Origin: Cutibacterium namnetense
Lineage (GTDB): Bacteria; Actinomycetota; Actinomycetes; Propionibacteriales; Propionibacteriaceae
Direction of reading: 5' to 3'
Assembly: GCF_001642025.1 (NCBI RefSeq)
Contig: NZ_LWHO01000003.1
Location: 1 to 39,268 of the forward strand
DNA length: 39,268 bases
The notes below the pieces were generated by a model that had not been told where the DNA came from, did no database searches, and saw only the letters and a program-made list of their open reading frames with translations. This document shows positions 24,110 through 31,644 of the stretch, piece by piece (positions within the stretch are counted from its first letter, which is position 1; every line of letters begins with the position of its first letter). The translations under genes were made by a program, and so were the position numbers.

Positions 24110-24622
24110 GTGGCCTCTACCGCGATTCTGCACACCAACCACGGCGACATCGTCCTCAACCTCTTCGCTGATCAAGCCCCCAAGACTGTCGACAACTTTG
24201 TCGGTCTGGCTGGTGGTACGAAGGAATACGTCGATCCGCACACTGGTCAGTCGACCACTGGCAAGTTCTACGACGGCTTAACCTTTCACCGTGTCATCGA
24301 CGGATTCATGATTCAGGGCGGCTGCCCGCTCGGCACCGGCACCGGCGGTCCCGGATATCAATTCGCCGACGAGTTCCATCCGGAGCTCACCTTCTCGAAG
24401 CCCTACCTGCTGGCTATGGCCAATGCTGGGCCAGGTACCAATGGTTCCCAGTTCTTCATCACTGTGGCCCCAACGCCGCACCTCAACCGTCGGCACACCA
24501 TTTTTGGTGAAGTCGCTGACGAGGAATCCCGAAAGGTTGTTGACGAGATCGCTCAGGTTCGCACTGGCCGAATGGACCGTCCGGTCGAGCCAGTTGTCAT
24601 CGAGAGCGTCGAGCTGGCCTGA
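24110..24622 (+). CDS. ppiA: Peptidyl-prolyl cis-trans isomerase (cyclophilin)
   Basis: A 170-residue cytosolic cyclophilin-type foldase. [13 protein letters not shown] contains the catalytic Arg and the Phe/Met/Gln pocket residues, and [16 protein letters not shown] and [11 protein letters not shown] complete the active site. GTG 24110 follows GGAAGG and gives [19 protein letters not shown], the normal family start; earlier codons read unrelated sequence. It is divergent from the membrane-protein gene and precedes the rhomboid-like gene, a pairing that is common in actinobacteria. Confidence 0.93.
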   Translation: MASTAILHTNHGDIVLNLFADQAPKTVDNFVGLAGGTKEYVDPHTGQSTTGKFYDGLTFHRVIDGFMIQGGCPLGTGTGGPGYQFADEFHPELTFSKPYLLAMANAGPGTNGSQFFITVAPTPHLNRRHTIFGEVADEESRKVVDEIAQVRTGRMDRPVEPVVIESVELA

Positions 24623-24650
24623 GTGGCCAGCCTGGTAGGAATGGGTATCC

Positions 24651-24676
24651 GCCCCGAGGTGGTCGTGCCTCGGGGC
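24651..24676 (+). terminator. Intrinsic terminator after ppiA
   Basis: GCCCCGAGG pairs with CCTCGGGGC across an eight-base loop and is followed by CTTTCC, the closest thing to a T-tract among the hairpins of this window. Confidence 0.75.
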
Positions 24677-24731
24677 CTTTCCGATATTCTGATTTCACCG
24701 CGATCGACGGCCGTGTAATCAGAGGAGATTC

Positions 24732-25376
24732 ATGTCTGACCGCTGGAGTGAACATCCCGTCCGTCCGGTTCCTGTGAGGTGCCCGGCGTCGGTAGCTATG
24801 GCCGTTGTGACCCTACTCATCGCGATCGCGGCACGATTGACGCCGCTGCCGGCGCTGTTGGCGTCAGGGGCTGCCAAAGTCTTTGACTTCCAGGTCTGGC
24901 GGCCACTCGTGTTCTCCTTGACGGCCTCCTCGGTTATCAGTGCAGTCCTGACCGGTCTGCTCCTCGTTCTCATCGGCCATCAGATTGAGCCCATGATCGG
25001 CTCAGTGCAGTTTGGCTTCTTATACCTGCTGTGTGGCGTAGGTGGATCGACGGCTATCAGCCTGGCTGGGGTGCCGTACACCTTCGAGGGGTCGATGTGC
25101 GGACTCTTTGGGTTGATGGCGGCATCGGCCGTCGTCAAATATGTTCAGAAGCAGGACATTCGTGCTGACATCGTGTTGCTCACGATGTTCATCATCTGGG
25201 CAATTGTCGTCGGTTCCAATACGTGGATTGCTGATATCGGTGCCGTCATCGTGGGAGCCGTTTCTGGCTGGGCATGGTTGCAGACTCGGTGGTCGTCACA
25301 CCGGCGCCAGTTGGGGGCTGGTGTGGCAATCCTGGCTGTCTGTCTCGTCGCACTCGTCGTGACCTGGGTGATGTAA
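24732..25376 (+). CDS. Rhomboid-family membrane protein, catalytic residues replaced
   Basis: A 214-residue, six-helix protein with the rhomboid layout: N-terminal cytosolic stretch VRPVPVRCPASVAM, FDFQVWRPLVFSLT (the L1-loop WR motif), GHQIEPMIGSVQFGFLYLLCG (helix 2, where the usual pattern is G..lE...G), then TM4 and TM6. Active rhomboids have GxSG...FG in TM4 and His-x-x-G in TM6. Here TM4 reads EGSMCGLFGL, placing Met122 where Ser is expected, and TM6 reads IADIGAVIVG, with Asp168 for His. If the alignment is right, it is a non-proteolytic pseudo-rhomboid. Its 3' end overlaps the convergent nuclease gene by 81 bases. Confidence 0.8.
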   Translation: MSDRWSEHPVRPVPVRCPASVAMAVVTLLIAIAARLTPLPALLASGAAKVFDFQVWRPLVFSLTASSVISAVLTGLLLVLIGHQIEPMIGSVQFGFLYLLCGVGGSTAISLAGVPYTFEGSMCGLFGLMAASAVVKYVQKQDIRADIVLLTMFIIWAIVVGSNTWIADIGAVIVGAVSGWAWLQTRWSSHRRQLGAGVAILAVCLVALVVTWVM

Positions 25377-27059
25377 GGCGGCCACCCGGGCAGCGAGGTC
25401 ATTGGTGTCCATCCAGCAGTGGGCGGGCCAAGACCATTCTCCGGTGACGTGAACTAGCCGCACCCCGGGTTCTTCAAACCAGGACGCCACCAGCTCGGCC
25501 TCCTCGATGGTGCAGGCTGGTAGTCCGGACAGCGGAGGAGAAACGGTTTCTGCGGTGGCACACACGGCGTCAATAACGGGCATCGGATTAGTGCCCAGCC
25601 GGCATCGTCTAGCTCCCGCTAAGCGGCCATGACGAACGACGTGTATCTCCCAGAACGCACCATCCTGCTGCGCTGCGACAAGTTCTGGGCAGGACGCCAG
25701 GGAGGCTAGTCGGCACCGACGTCGAGTGGCGCGTAGCACCTCTTTGGCGTCGGCGGTGAACTCTGCAGCTTCTTCGAAACGTTCTGCGGCGGACAACCCT
25801 ACGATGCGTTGTGCAAGTCGATCAGTGAGGTCGCGAACGTCGTCTGTCATGGCGAGACGGGCGACGTTGACGATGGTGGAGTAGTCGACATCGGAGTCCA
25901 GGCATGGGGCTGAGCAACGGCCCATCTCCGCTAGAGGACAACCATCAGGATGCCGTGACAGAGCTCCACTGCATTGTCGCAGGCCGAAGGCCTCGGCCAA
26001 TACCACGGCCGCGCGGGTCGCTGCTCGGCGGCTGGTGAAAGGACCCCACGGCGGTTGAGAACTGCCGTGGGCTTTCCGCACGACGGCGAGTTTCGGGTGC
26101 GTCTCATGGGTGAGAGTGACCCACCACACCGATCCTTGCCGACGAGAACGACGGTTGTACCGTGGTTGGTGAGCGTCAATAAGGCGTAGTTCTCGCACCC
26201 CCGCTTCTAGCCGAGTCGAACACTCGCGTGCTTTGACACCGGTAGCTATTCGCACCATTTCGTCCATGCGGCGTCGCGTTTCTGATGCCGTGAAGTATTG
26301 GGATACCCGACGTCGGATGTTGACTGATTTACCGACGTAGAGGACCTCTGGTTGTGCTGGTGCAGGTTTGTCCAGGCAAAACCAATAGACTCCGGGCCCC
26401 TCTGGAAGATTTTTAGCCCACACTCGTCGGCGACGCCGAGCTTGGGGTACCCGATGGGTCATTTCCAAGAGGTCTTCAAGCGTCGTCACGCCGAGATGAC
26501 CGACTCTCTCGATGAGTCCGTGGAGAACATCGACGGTAGCCCTCGCATCGGCAAGGGCACGGTGCGAAGGCGTCGTCGTGGTGTGAAAAAGCTGAGACAG
26601 CGTGCTGAGTTGGTAGTTTCGGACTTCTTCTCGGGGAAGCACTGACCGGGCCAATGCGAGGGTGTCGACGACGGCGGGGTTCTCCCAAGGGTAGTCTTGC
26701 TGGACATAGGCCCGTTTAAGGAAACCAATATCGAAACGAGCATTGTGCGCTACGAGCACCGTGTTGCGACTGAATTCAGACCAGCTGGGCAGTACGGCTC
26801 TCAGCGGTGGGGCCGAGCGCACCATGGTATCTGTGATGCCGGTGAGCACTTGCACCGAAGCTGGGATAGGTCTGGTTGGGCAGACGAGGGTTTGAAATTC
26901 CCCGTCGATGCGGCCCCCACGCACTTTCACGGCCCCGATCTCGGTAATCTGGGCGTCCTCGCCGGTACCGGTAGTTTCGAGGTCGACGACGCAGAACGTG
27001 GTCTCGGGCAGGGGAGTGCCTAGGTCGTCGAAAGACGGTTGAAGGGGTGCGGCACTCAT
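25296..27059 (-). CDS. DnaQ-like DEDD exonuclease fused to GIY-YIG/UvrC-like domain
   Basis: A 587-residue two-domain nuclease like M. tuberculosis Rv2191. The N-terminal DEDDh exonuclease shows FCVVDLETTGTG (ExoI), LVAHNARFDIGFL (ExoII) and HRALADARATVDVL (ExoIII). The GIY-YIG domain follows at about 215-300 (EGPGVYWF, LYVGKSVNIRRRVSQYF, ARECSTRLEAGVREL), then a UvrC/Cho-like region containing CPLAEMGRCSAPC. It is presumed to act in DNA repair, nicking beside lesions or processing ends. ATG 27059 fits the family N-terminus but lacks a ribosome-binding site, so leaderless translation is possible. Confidence 0.87.
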   Translation of the reverse strand: MSAAPLQPSFDDLGTPLPETTFCVVDLETTGTGEDAQITEIGAVKVRGGRIDGEFQTLVCPTRPIPASVQVLTGITDTMVRSAPPLRAVLPSWSEFSRNTVLVAHNARFDIGFLKRAYVQQDYPWENPAVVDTLALARSVLPREEVRNYQLSTLSQLFHTTTTPSHRALADARATVDVLHGLIERVGHLGVTTLEDLLEMTHRVPQARRRRRVWAKNLPEGPGVYWFCLDKPAPAQPEVLYVGKSVNIRRRVSQYFTASETRRRMDEMVRIATGVKARECSTRLEAGVRELRLIDAHQPRYNRRSRRQGSVWWVTLTHETHPKLAVVRKAHGSSQPPWGPFTSRRAATRAAVVLAEAFGLRQCSGALSRHPDGCPLAEMGRCSAPCLDSDVDYSTIVNVARLAMTDDVRDLTDRLAQRIVGLSAAERFEEAAEFTADAKEVLRATRRRCRLASLASCPELVAAQQDGAFWEIHVVRHGRLAGARRCRLGTNPMPVIDAVCATAETVSPPLSGLPACTIEEAELVASWFEEPGVRLVHVTGEWSWPAHCWMDTNDLAARVAALHHPGHDECDETDSQDCHTSPQLAPV

Positions 27060-27197
27060 AGTGAGCACGGTAGGTAGAGGTGGCGACAGGATTACCGTGA
27101 CCACATGCCGAACACGGAGAACAGCCTAGTCGGCACCGTGTTGTGCGTGGATGGTGTGGGCGAGTGATCGTTGCGGTGAGCGGTTTTCCGTAACAGG

Positions 27198-27226
27198 TTG
27201 CTCCACTCCTGAGGACCGCATAAGAT
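27198..27226 (+). promoter_or_regulatory. Promoter for the NlpC/P60-glucokinase pair
   Basis: TTGCTC (27198-27203), exactly 17 bases, then TAAGAT (27221-27226) is a good housekeeping promoter about 120 bases before the NlpC/P60 start. The rest of 27060-27346 holds no gene I can support. Confidence 0.5.
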
Positions 27227-27346
27227 TCTCTCAGTCGGTAAGGATTGTCCTGGCCCGACAGCTAAATCACAACTGGACGGATGACTCGGCTCGCACCGCG
27301 TGATGACGCGGAATGGGGCGATTTAGGTGATGGTGAAGGGTAGACA

Positions 27347-28522
27347 GTGGAGCACAGGTATGGAGCTTCTCAGGTGAGCGGTAGCGCTCCTCGCCGCGGA
27401 CGCGGCGTCGCACTTGCTGCCATCACGGGGGCAATCCTTCTCGGCACAGTGGCATCGGTTGACCCTGGGGCTCAGGCCGCTCCGGACCCTATTGACCAGG
27501 CGAAGGTTCGCCTATCTCAGCTCGACGAGCAGACCGCAAAGGTGGAGGAAGATTACACCGAAGCCCAAGCTGCCCTCGACAAGGCGCAGAAAGATCTCGA
27601 CCGTTCCCAAAAGGATCTCAAGGCCCAGTCGAACAAGGTTGCCACCATGCGAAAGGCTCTTGGTCGCCTCGCGCTGAGTGACTACCAGAGCGGGGGTGGC
27701 GTCTCAACGACTACTCGGCTCGTGACTAGTGGAGATTCCGGGCAGTTCCTTTCCAAGTTGGCGACCGTTCAAAACGTCACCGAGCGCACGACCGGGCAGT
27801 TCCAGAATTTTCAGGCTGAGCAGGCCAGCCTGAACTCCATGAAGTCTCAGGCTGAGGCTGATCGCGCGACGATCAAAGCTCAGCGCGATCACCAGGCCAA
27901 ATTGCTGGCAGACGCCAAAAAGAAGGAGCAGGAGGCCAAACAGGTTGTCGACCGTCTAACCGCCCAACAGCGCGCTGAACTCGAGCGTCGACAAGCTGCC
28001 GAAGCCCGGGCCGCTGCTGCAAAAGCGGCATCCCAGTCTTCCGGACGTCCCACCAACCAGCAGAACGGTACCCAAGGACAGTCGGCTAACGGTACTGCGC
28101 CGGGCAACTCCGGTCGGTCTCCCCAGACCTCCGGTGGGAGTCAAACGCCGACTCCTGGCCAGGGGGTCTCATCGCGCGCTCAGAGTGCCCTCAGCTTCGC
28201 GTTGGCTCAACTCGGTAAGCCTTACATCTGGGGTGGCACCGGCCCTGCCGGTTATGACTGCTCGGGCCTCATGATGGCGTCCTGGGGGCAGGCTGGGGTT
28301 AGCCTTCCACGCACCGCGGCTGCTCAGTACGAGGCAGGTACCCCGGTATCACTCTCCGATTTGCAGCCGGGTGATTTGGTTTTCTTCTACCCGGGCATTA
28401 CCCATGTCGGTATGTACATCGGCGGTGGCAAATTTGTTCACGCTTCCAGTCCACGTACTGGCATCAAAGTTTCCGTCCTGGCGCAACAGACCTCGTACCA
28501 GGGCGCACGTCGCTTTGGCTGA
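27347..28522 (+). CDS. Secreted NlpC/P60 peptidoglycan hydrolase (RipA-like)
   Basis: A 391-residue secreted endopeptidase. A signal peptide (GVALAAITGAILLGTVASV, cleaved near AQAAPDP) is followed by a long coiled coil (about 50-235), then a Ser/Gln/Gly/Pro-rich linker and the catalytic NlpC/P60 domain (about 275-391). The catalytic Cys is in AGYDCSGLMMASW, the His in ITHVGMYIGGGKFVHA. The enzyme likely cuts D-iso-Glu-diaminopimelate bonds for daughter-cell separation, and the coiled coil is the usual autoinhibitory or partner-binding element. GTG 27347 (AAGGG upstream) and GTG 27374 (GGAG upstream) are both possible starts. It is followed at once by the kinase gene. Confidence 0.9.
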   Translation: MEHRYGASQVSGSAPRRGRGVALAAITGAILLGTVASVDPGAQAAPDPIDQAKVRLSQLDEQTAKVEEDYTEAQAALDKAQKDLDRSQKDLKAQSNKVATMRKALGRLALSDYQSGGGVSTTTRLVTSGDSGQFLSKLATVQNVTERTTGQFQNFQAEQASLNSMKSQAEADRATIKAQRDHQAKLLADAKKKEQEAKQVVDRLTAQQRAELERRQAAEARAAAAKAASQSSGRPTNQQNGTQGQSANGTAPGNSGRSPQTSGGSQTPTPGQGVSSRAQSALSFALAQLGKPYIWGGTGPAGYDCSGLMMASWGQAGVSLPRTAAAQYEAGTPVSLSDLQPGDLVFFYPGITHVGMYIGGGKFVHASSPRTGIKVSVLAQQTSYQGARRFG

Positions 28523-28528
28523 TCTTCC

Positions 28529-29599
28529 TTGCTTAGCGTCGGTATAGACATCGGCGGCACAAAGGTTGCCGCTGGTGTTGTAGATGAAAGTGGCCAGATC
28601 GTTCGGCGTATTCAGCGTCTGACCCCTTCGCGCAGCCCCGAGGCTGTTGAGGACGCTATCGTTGAGTCGGTTCGTGAACTGGCTCATAACCTCCCCATCT
28701 GTGCCGTAGGAATTGGGGCGGCCGGTTGGATAGATACCGAGCAGGCCCTGGTGCGATTTTCCCCGCATTTGGCATGGCGCAATGAGCCGCTGCGCGACCG
28801 CCTCTCTGAGCGCATCACCGTGCCTGTCCTCGTCGATAATGACGCCAATGCAGCTGCGTGGGCTGAATTCCGGTTCGGAGCCGGACAAGGATCACGAGTC
28901 ATGGTGTGCCTTACGTTGGGCACGGGTATCGGTGGTGCACTAGTCATTAATGGGCGGATGTTCCGCGGCCGCTACGGCATGGCCGGAGAATTTGGGCATA
29001 TGTCGGTGGTTCCCGACGGTCACTGGTGCCCATGTGGCAACCGTGGTTGCTGGGAGCAATACGCCTCCGGAAACTCCCTCGTGCGGGATGCTCGAGCGCT
29101 GCTTGCCGAGGGAGCTCCTGGCGCTCAGGACTTGTTGGCTTATATAGCTGATCGTAATCCCGACAACCTCGTCGGTCCCGACGTCACCCGCGCTGCGGTC
29201 GATGGCGATCGCCTTGCGATTGAGCTCATCGCAGACATTGGCATCTGGCTGGGTCGCGGAATGGCGAACTTGGCAGCAGCCTTAGACCCCGATCTCTTTG
29301 TCATTGGTGGAGGGGTGAGCGCCGCCGGAGACCTCTTACTCGAGCCCGCGCGCACGGTATATGCCCGCACGCTGACAGGCCGTGGGTTCCGTCCGATGGC
29401 CGACATCCAGAAGGCGCATTTTGGTAACGACGCCGGGCTCATCGGTGCCGCTGACCTGGCTCGTCACTCGATCAATGAACCGCCCGGCATGGCTCGCGGG
29501 TTCTGGCCACGTCGTCGTACCGCTATTCGTAAACCACGCCGTACTCTGCGTCAGAGCCTGAGCGAAACTCTCGCCGGCCCGGTCGTTCGGGACAAGTAA
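28529..29599 (+). CDS. glkA: ROK-family glucokinase
   Basis: A 356-residue sugar kinase that phosphorylates glucose to glucose-6-phosphate. The ATP-binding IDIGGTKVAAGVVD is at the N-terminus, VDNDANAAAWAEFRFGAG holds the catalytic Asp, and CPCGNRGCWEQYASG is the ROK zinc-binding motif. The start must be TTG 28529 or reinitiation, since a stop in the same frame lies two codons upstream; no ribosome-binding site is visible. It follows the NlpC/P60 stop by six bases and depends on coupling. The last 40 residues form an Arg/Pro-rich basic tail beyond the usual ROK end. ATP or polyphosphate as donor cannot be told. Confidence 0.87.
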   Translation: MLSVGIDIGGTKVAAGVVDESGQIVRRIQRLTPSRSPEAVEDAIVESVRELAHNLPICAVGIGAAGWIDTEQALVRFSPHLAWRNEPLRDRLSERITVPVLVDNDANAAAWAEFRFGAGQGSRVMVCLTLGTGIGGALVINGRMFRGRYGMAGEFGHMSVVPDGHWCPCGNRGCWEQYASGNSLVRDARALLAEGAPGAQDLLAYIADRNPDNLVGPDVTRAAVDGDRLAIELIADIGIWLGRGMANLAAALDPDLFVIGGGVSAAGDLLLEPARTVYARTLTGRGFRPMADIQKAHFGNDAGLIGAADLARHSINEPPGMARGFWPRRRTAIRKPRRTLRQSLSETLAGPVVRDK

Positions 29600-29603
29600 C
29601 TTG

Positions 29604-30011
29604 CTACAAGTGTGAGTGGTTTCCCCACGGACCCTCATCATCGCGGTCTCGGCGAGTGATGGCCCGCCAGATGAGCAGGCTAATCCCTGCTCCTCCGGAC
29701 GTGACGGCCAGCATGAGTGCGGTCTGGGGCACATCGACTCCGCCTATGGATAGCAGGACGGCAACGATACATATCGCCACCAGAACTAGTCCCACCTTCG
29801 TCGCCGGACTGGGCGGTGTCGTTGGTTCCATGGGTGGCAGCTCATCCAGCTCGTCGGCGTCATAGGGTGGCGCTGGCGGAATATGAGCCGGTGCCCGTCG
29901 GACCGGTATGTCACTGGGGCGAGGGCGACCTGGGGCGGTGACGACCTCCCCGAATTCGCGAGCGATGAGCGCTTCGAAGGCGGCGTCGACATCGTTTCCG
30001 TCGTGTTCCAT
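29604..30011 (-). CDS. Small membrane protein with acidic/proline-rich N-terminus
   Basis: A 135-residue protein of unknown function. An acidic N-terminus (MEHDGNDVDAAFEALIAREFG) leads to a Pro-rich stretch (APAHIPPAPPYDADELDELPP), two membrane helices (about 73-93 and 97-117) and a charged tail TRRDRDDEGPWG. Uncharacterised proteins with this layout are common in actinobacteria. ATG 30011 has GGAGG four bases upstream; ATG 30014 adjoins it. Its stop is four bases from the glucokinase stop, and it diverges from the acyltransferase gene. Confidence 0.7.
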   Translation of the reverse strand: MEHDGNDVDAAFEALIAREFGEVVTAPGRPRPSDIPVRRAPAHIPPAPPYDADELDELPPMEPTTPPSPATKVGLVLVAICIVAVLLSIGGVDVPQTALMLAVTSGGAGISLLIWRAITRRDRDDEGPWGNHSHL

Positions 30012-30071
30012 CATCCCTCCGCCCATCAGGGAACTCGAGGTGCCGCTAGGCTTAGTCGCCGAGGAGGCCCC

Positions 30072-30827
30072 ATGTGGTACGAGTTCTTCAAGTATGCGCT
30101 CTTAGGACCAGGAGTGCGAGCCTTGTGGCATCCCCGCGTCATCGGTGCGGAGAACATTCCCACCGAAGGTGGGGTGATCTTGGCATGCAACCACATTGCA
30201 GCCCTGGATCCCATCATCGTGGCGTCCATGATCGACAGAAAGCTCACCTATCCGGCGAAGAAAGAGCTGTTCGCTGGGGACCGAGGCTTCTGGTCGAAGG
30301 TCGTCGCGTGGTTCTTGCGCGCAGTCGAGCAGGTGCCGCTGGATCGTTCGGGTGGCCGTACTAGCGTCAATGCCCTGGACTCGGTCGAAAACCGACTTGC
30401 TGAGGGGGGCCTCGTCGGAATCTTTCCGGAGGGAACCCGTTCGCCAGATGGCCGTCTTTACAAGGGTAAGACCGGCGTCGCCCGGATGACTCTGGCTACT
30501 GGGGCTCCTGTGGTGCCAGTCGGTATCAGCGGAACGACAGTGAGACGCAAGGTGGTGGGCATTCCGCTTCTTGACCATCCGACCCTCATCTTCGGCGAAC
30601 CGATGCACTTCGACGTGCTGGCAGACCGCGCTGAGGAAACAGCCGTCCTGCGGTGGGTTACTGATGAGATCATGGGTGCTATTAGCGATCTCACCGGGCA
30701 GAGCTACGTTGATGTCTATGGGTTCCGGGTCAAGCACGGCAACCTCAAAGGCAAAGATGTCTCAAAATTTGTGAAAGCAAGGCCTGGAGGTAATCCTCTG
30801 CCACCCCCTCGCGTGGCGAAGGCCTGA
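30072..30827 (+). CDS. plsC: 1-acyl-sn-glycerol-3-phosphate acyltransferase (PlsC family)
   Basis: A 251-residue membrane-associated acyltransferase for phospholipid synthesis. CNHIAALDPI is the HX4D catalytic motif, VPLDRSGGRTS is block II, IFPEGTRSPDG is the substrate-phosphate motif III, and VVPVGISGT is block IV. ATG 30072 follows GAGGAGG five bases upstream. A homologue (Rv2182c) lies in the same neighbourhood in M. tuberculosis. It is followed four bases later by a second, degenerate PlsC-like gene, so the two are probably co-expressed. Confidence 0.92.
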   Translation: MWYEFFKYALLGPGVRALWHPRVIGAENIPTEGGVILACNHIAALDPIIVASMIDRKLTYPAKKELFAGDRGFWSKVVAWFLRAVEQVPLDRSGGRTSVNALDSVENRLAEGGLVGIFPEGTRSPDGRLYKGKTGVARMTLATGAPVVPVGISGTTVRRKVVGIPLLDHPTLIFGEPMHFDVLADRAEETAVLRWVTDEIMGAISDLTGQSYVDVYGFRVKHGNLKGKDVSKFVKARPGGNPLPPPRVAKA

Positions 30828-30831
30828 TGTC

Positions 30832-31551
30832 ATGAACTGGTTGCGTCCATCCCATGGTGGGGTGACGGGTCATTCTTTGCCTGCTCAACCAGCTATCGTC
30901 GCCGTCCATCTGCATCGGCGCGGCGATCTTGCTGCGGCCGAACACTGCCTGTCGAGACTCGCCAACAAGGTGTACGTCATGTCTGAGCGTCGGACGAAGA
31001 AAGCTCAGCCCCACGCTGAAGCTCTACACCACTTATCAGAAGGCGATGTGGTCCTCATGGCTCCCGAGGGGACACATAGCTGGGCTGGCCAGGTTCATCG
31101 TCTTGACGTTGAGGTGGCGCGGTTGGCCCTCGATGCTGGCGCCCTCGTTGTGCCAGCTCAGGTCGTTGGGGGACAGCTTCACCTGGGAACATCGGTTGAT
31201 ATGTCGCGTCACGCGGCGACACCCCATTCTCACGCTGTCCTACGGGCTGCAGCTGACGATGTCGCGCTTGCCTTATGCGAGCTCACCGGCTTGGCGTACC
31301 AGGACTATCCGGCAGCGCAGGCAGATCGACGTCCTCACCCGATCATCTGGCTGACACAGGTGCGAAAGTTGCGCCGTGACCGTAAGAGGTATCGCCAGGA
31401 TGCCGAGGAGCGATCGCGAGAGGAGAGCGCTCGCGAAGCCGAGGAGTTGGCTCGAGAAGAGGAAAGCGCCCGTCATGCTGCTCAGCTCCAAGCTCGACAA
31501 GCTTCTTTGGCTGATCGGCTTGCAGAGCGCGATATTCACCCAGGTAGGTGA
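30832..31551 (+). CDS. Divergent PlsC-like protein with charged C-terminal helix
   Basis: A 239-residue protein related to the preceding acyltransferase in its middle: VYVMSERRTKKA, SEGDVVLMAPEGTHSWAGQ (motif III, His for the usual Arg), ALDAGALVVPAQVVGG (block IV) and a closing ALCELTGLAYQDYP like the GQSYVDV of PlsC. The N-terminal HX4D motif is not intact; the region reads VAVHLHRRGDLAAAEH with the His-Asp spacing off. The last 65 residues are a highly charged helix (RDRKRYRQDAEERSREESAR and on). It is likely an inactive or altered-specificity paralogue. ATG 30832, four bases after plsC, has no clear ribosome-binding site. Confidence 0.72.
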   Translation: MNWLRPSHGGVTGHSLPAQPAIVAVHLHRRGDLAAAEHCLSRLANKVYVMSERRTKKAQPHAEALHHLSEGDVVLMAPEGTHSWAGQVHRLDVEVARLALDAGALVVPAQVVGGQLHLGTSVDMSRHAATPHSHAVLRAAADDVALALCELTGLAYQDYPAAQADRRPHPIIWLTQVRKLRRDRKRYRQDAEERSREESAREAEELAREEESARHAAQLQARQASLADRLAERDIHPGR

Positions 31552-31644
31552 AATCCAGCTGTTGTTTCATCCGCGGCGGCTTTAGCCCCGTCAGAGGATG
31601 GAACGGAACTGATGAAAGTCGTGACGGGAAGTAGACTCCCGGCC

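Noticed and set aside
26697-27023. 108-codon plus-strand frame in the DnaQ/UvrC gene
   Set aside because: It is antisense to the ExoI-ExoII region, which is clearly coding on the minus strand.
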